Shown: in pieces, positions 63,503-64,000 of the stretch
Layout of the letters: every line of letters starts with the position of its first letter
Position numbering within the stretch: the stretch's first letter is position 1
From: Aldrovandia affinis
Taxonomy: Eukaryota; Chordata; Actinopteri; Notacanthiformes; Halosauridae
Assembly (NCBI GenBank): GCA_029706075.1
Contig: JAINUG010000258.1
Coordinates: forward strand, 1 to 64,000
Direction of reading: 5' to 3'
Length of the DNA: 64,000 bases
Program-made: the position numbers and the translations under genes
Notes under the pieces: generated by a model
Seen by the model: the letters and a program-made list of their open reading frames with translations, nothing else
What the model was told of the DNA's origin: nothing
Database searches by the model: none

Positions 63503-64000
63503 AGAGAAGTGTCCAAAACGCTCCCGAGCCACAGGGGTGTGCGATTTTCCGGGCCACGGGTGTGTAAGAAGGTATTTAGCATGTTCTCATACAGCTGTAA
63601 AAAGGAGAAGGCCCTGATGAGAGCACAGAATGAACAAAGCCTGCCCCTGCACAAGCTCATCACAGAATTCCCGACAAGGTGGGGATCTTGTCTGCAGATG
63701 ATGGAAAGAGTCCTGGAGCAGGAAAAGGCCATTATACAAGTCCTGGCAGCAGACAAAAAGACACGGCACCTTGTAACTACCTAGCAAGACATCCAAGTCT
63801 TGGAATCGGTCACAGCAGCACTGAAGCCACTCCAGGACTTTACAGATGCCATGTCAGGAGAAGCGTATGTGAGCGTGTCCTATTTGAAGCTTGTCATCCA
63901 TCTGTTAAATGCAGAGGTTCTGAATCCGAACGAGGGCGATACAGAACTGACCCAGGAGATCAAGGTTAAGGTTCTCGATGACTTGAATGACAAGTACACT

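Larger units (their letters stand above)
60309..64000 (+). pseudogene. BED-finger hAT (ZBED-like) gene, split by a second hAT, runs off the window
   Basis: 60309-60623 reads MSEHAESDVAQEQDDDELIK, then a BED zinc finger (ILCKLCRRVV ... NLFTHLKTMH: C-x2-C, H-x4-H type). The frame goes on after one stop to TRYDKTSKKWKDITGAITHH, IAKDMVPIQTVEKEGFRKL and EIPSRKYF (to about 60800). After the insertion the C-terminal half starts at an acceptor (TTTCCAG, 63502) with KKVFSMFSYSCKKEKALMRA, LITEFPTRWGSCLQMMERVL and, past one stop, LESVTAALKPLQDFTDAMSG to the right edge. The order matches ZBED-type hAT transposases. The dimerisation domain would lie beyond 64000. At least three breaks (stops near 60620, 60774 and 63782). 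Confidence 0.8.

Overview
The window is vertebrate nuclear DNA, almost certainly from a ray-finned fish. It holds one recognisable host gene, CREB1 (coding exons 28112-32983, + strand), spelling a 320-residue protein close to mammalian CREB1. The rest is a dense graveyard of fish-type transposable elements: CACTA/EnSpm, hAT, PIF/Harbinger, pogo and piggyBac DNA transposons, L2-like LINEs, tRNA-headed SINEs with the teleost 'GTAAGTCGCTCTGGATAAGAGCG' type of tail, and LTR-element fossils. The SINE/LINE set fits a teleost, perhaps a non-percomorph; I cannot name the species.

Layout. About 197-14825 is one composite CACTA element. It has GACGTC-rich subterminal repeats at both ends, an open 643-codon transposase (7166-9097) and a multi-exon DUF4806-type partner gene (9357-13779). 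Inserted in it are a hAT element (1070-6648, perfect 8-bp target duplication) that itself carries a PIF/Harbinger element (2206-4553, TTA duplication), a 1-kb inverted-repeat element, an exon-splitting SINE and a hAT MITE. 14977-16349 holds two abutting Harbinger-type MITEs. 16.6-22.75 kb holds a pogo remnant and a ZMYM1-like hAT gene split by a truncated LINE. 22.75-24.5 kb holds an LTR-like piece, a hAT MITE and a piggyBac MITE.

24.8-36.1 kb is the CREB1 locus: a possible promoter/first exon, coding exons, introns with SINEs and a hAT insertion, and a long 3' region. 36.1-42.6 kb holds L2-like LINE ends, a retroviral integrase fossil, a Ty3/Gypsy fossil and two minisatellites.

42.96-56.75 kb is a five-level nest: a CMC/CACTA-like transposase gene split by a pogo element, which holds an L2-type LINE with an esterase-type ORF1, which holds a second LINE, which holds a hAT MITE. 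At several junctions, removing the insert restores the host reading frame exactly. 56.83-59.71 kb is a young LTR element with paired 352-bp LTRs, a gag-like part and a secreted-glycoprotein-like part. 60.3 kb to the right edge is a BED-finger hAT gene interrupted by a second hAT.

The non-CREB1 genes are transposon genes and mostly broken. Only the CACTA transposase and the L2 ORF1 remain long open frames. The main interest lies in the stratigraphy of insertions, the two-gene DNA transposons with unusual partner proteins, and the odd cargo of the young LTR element.
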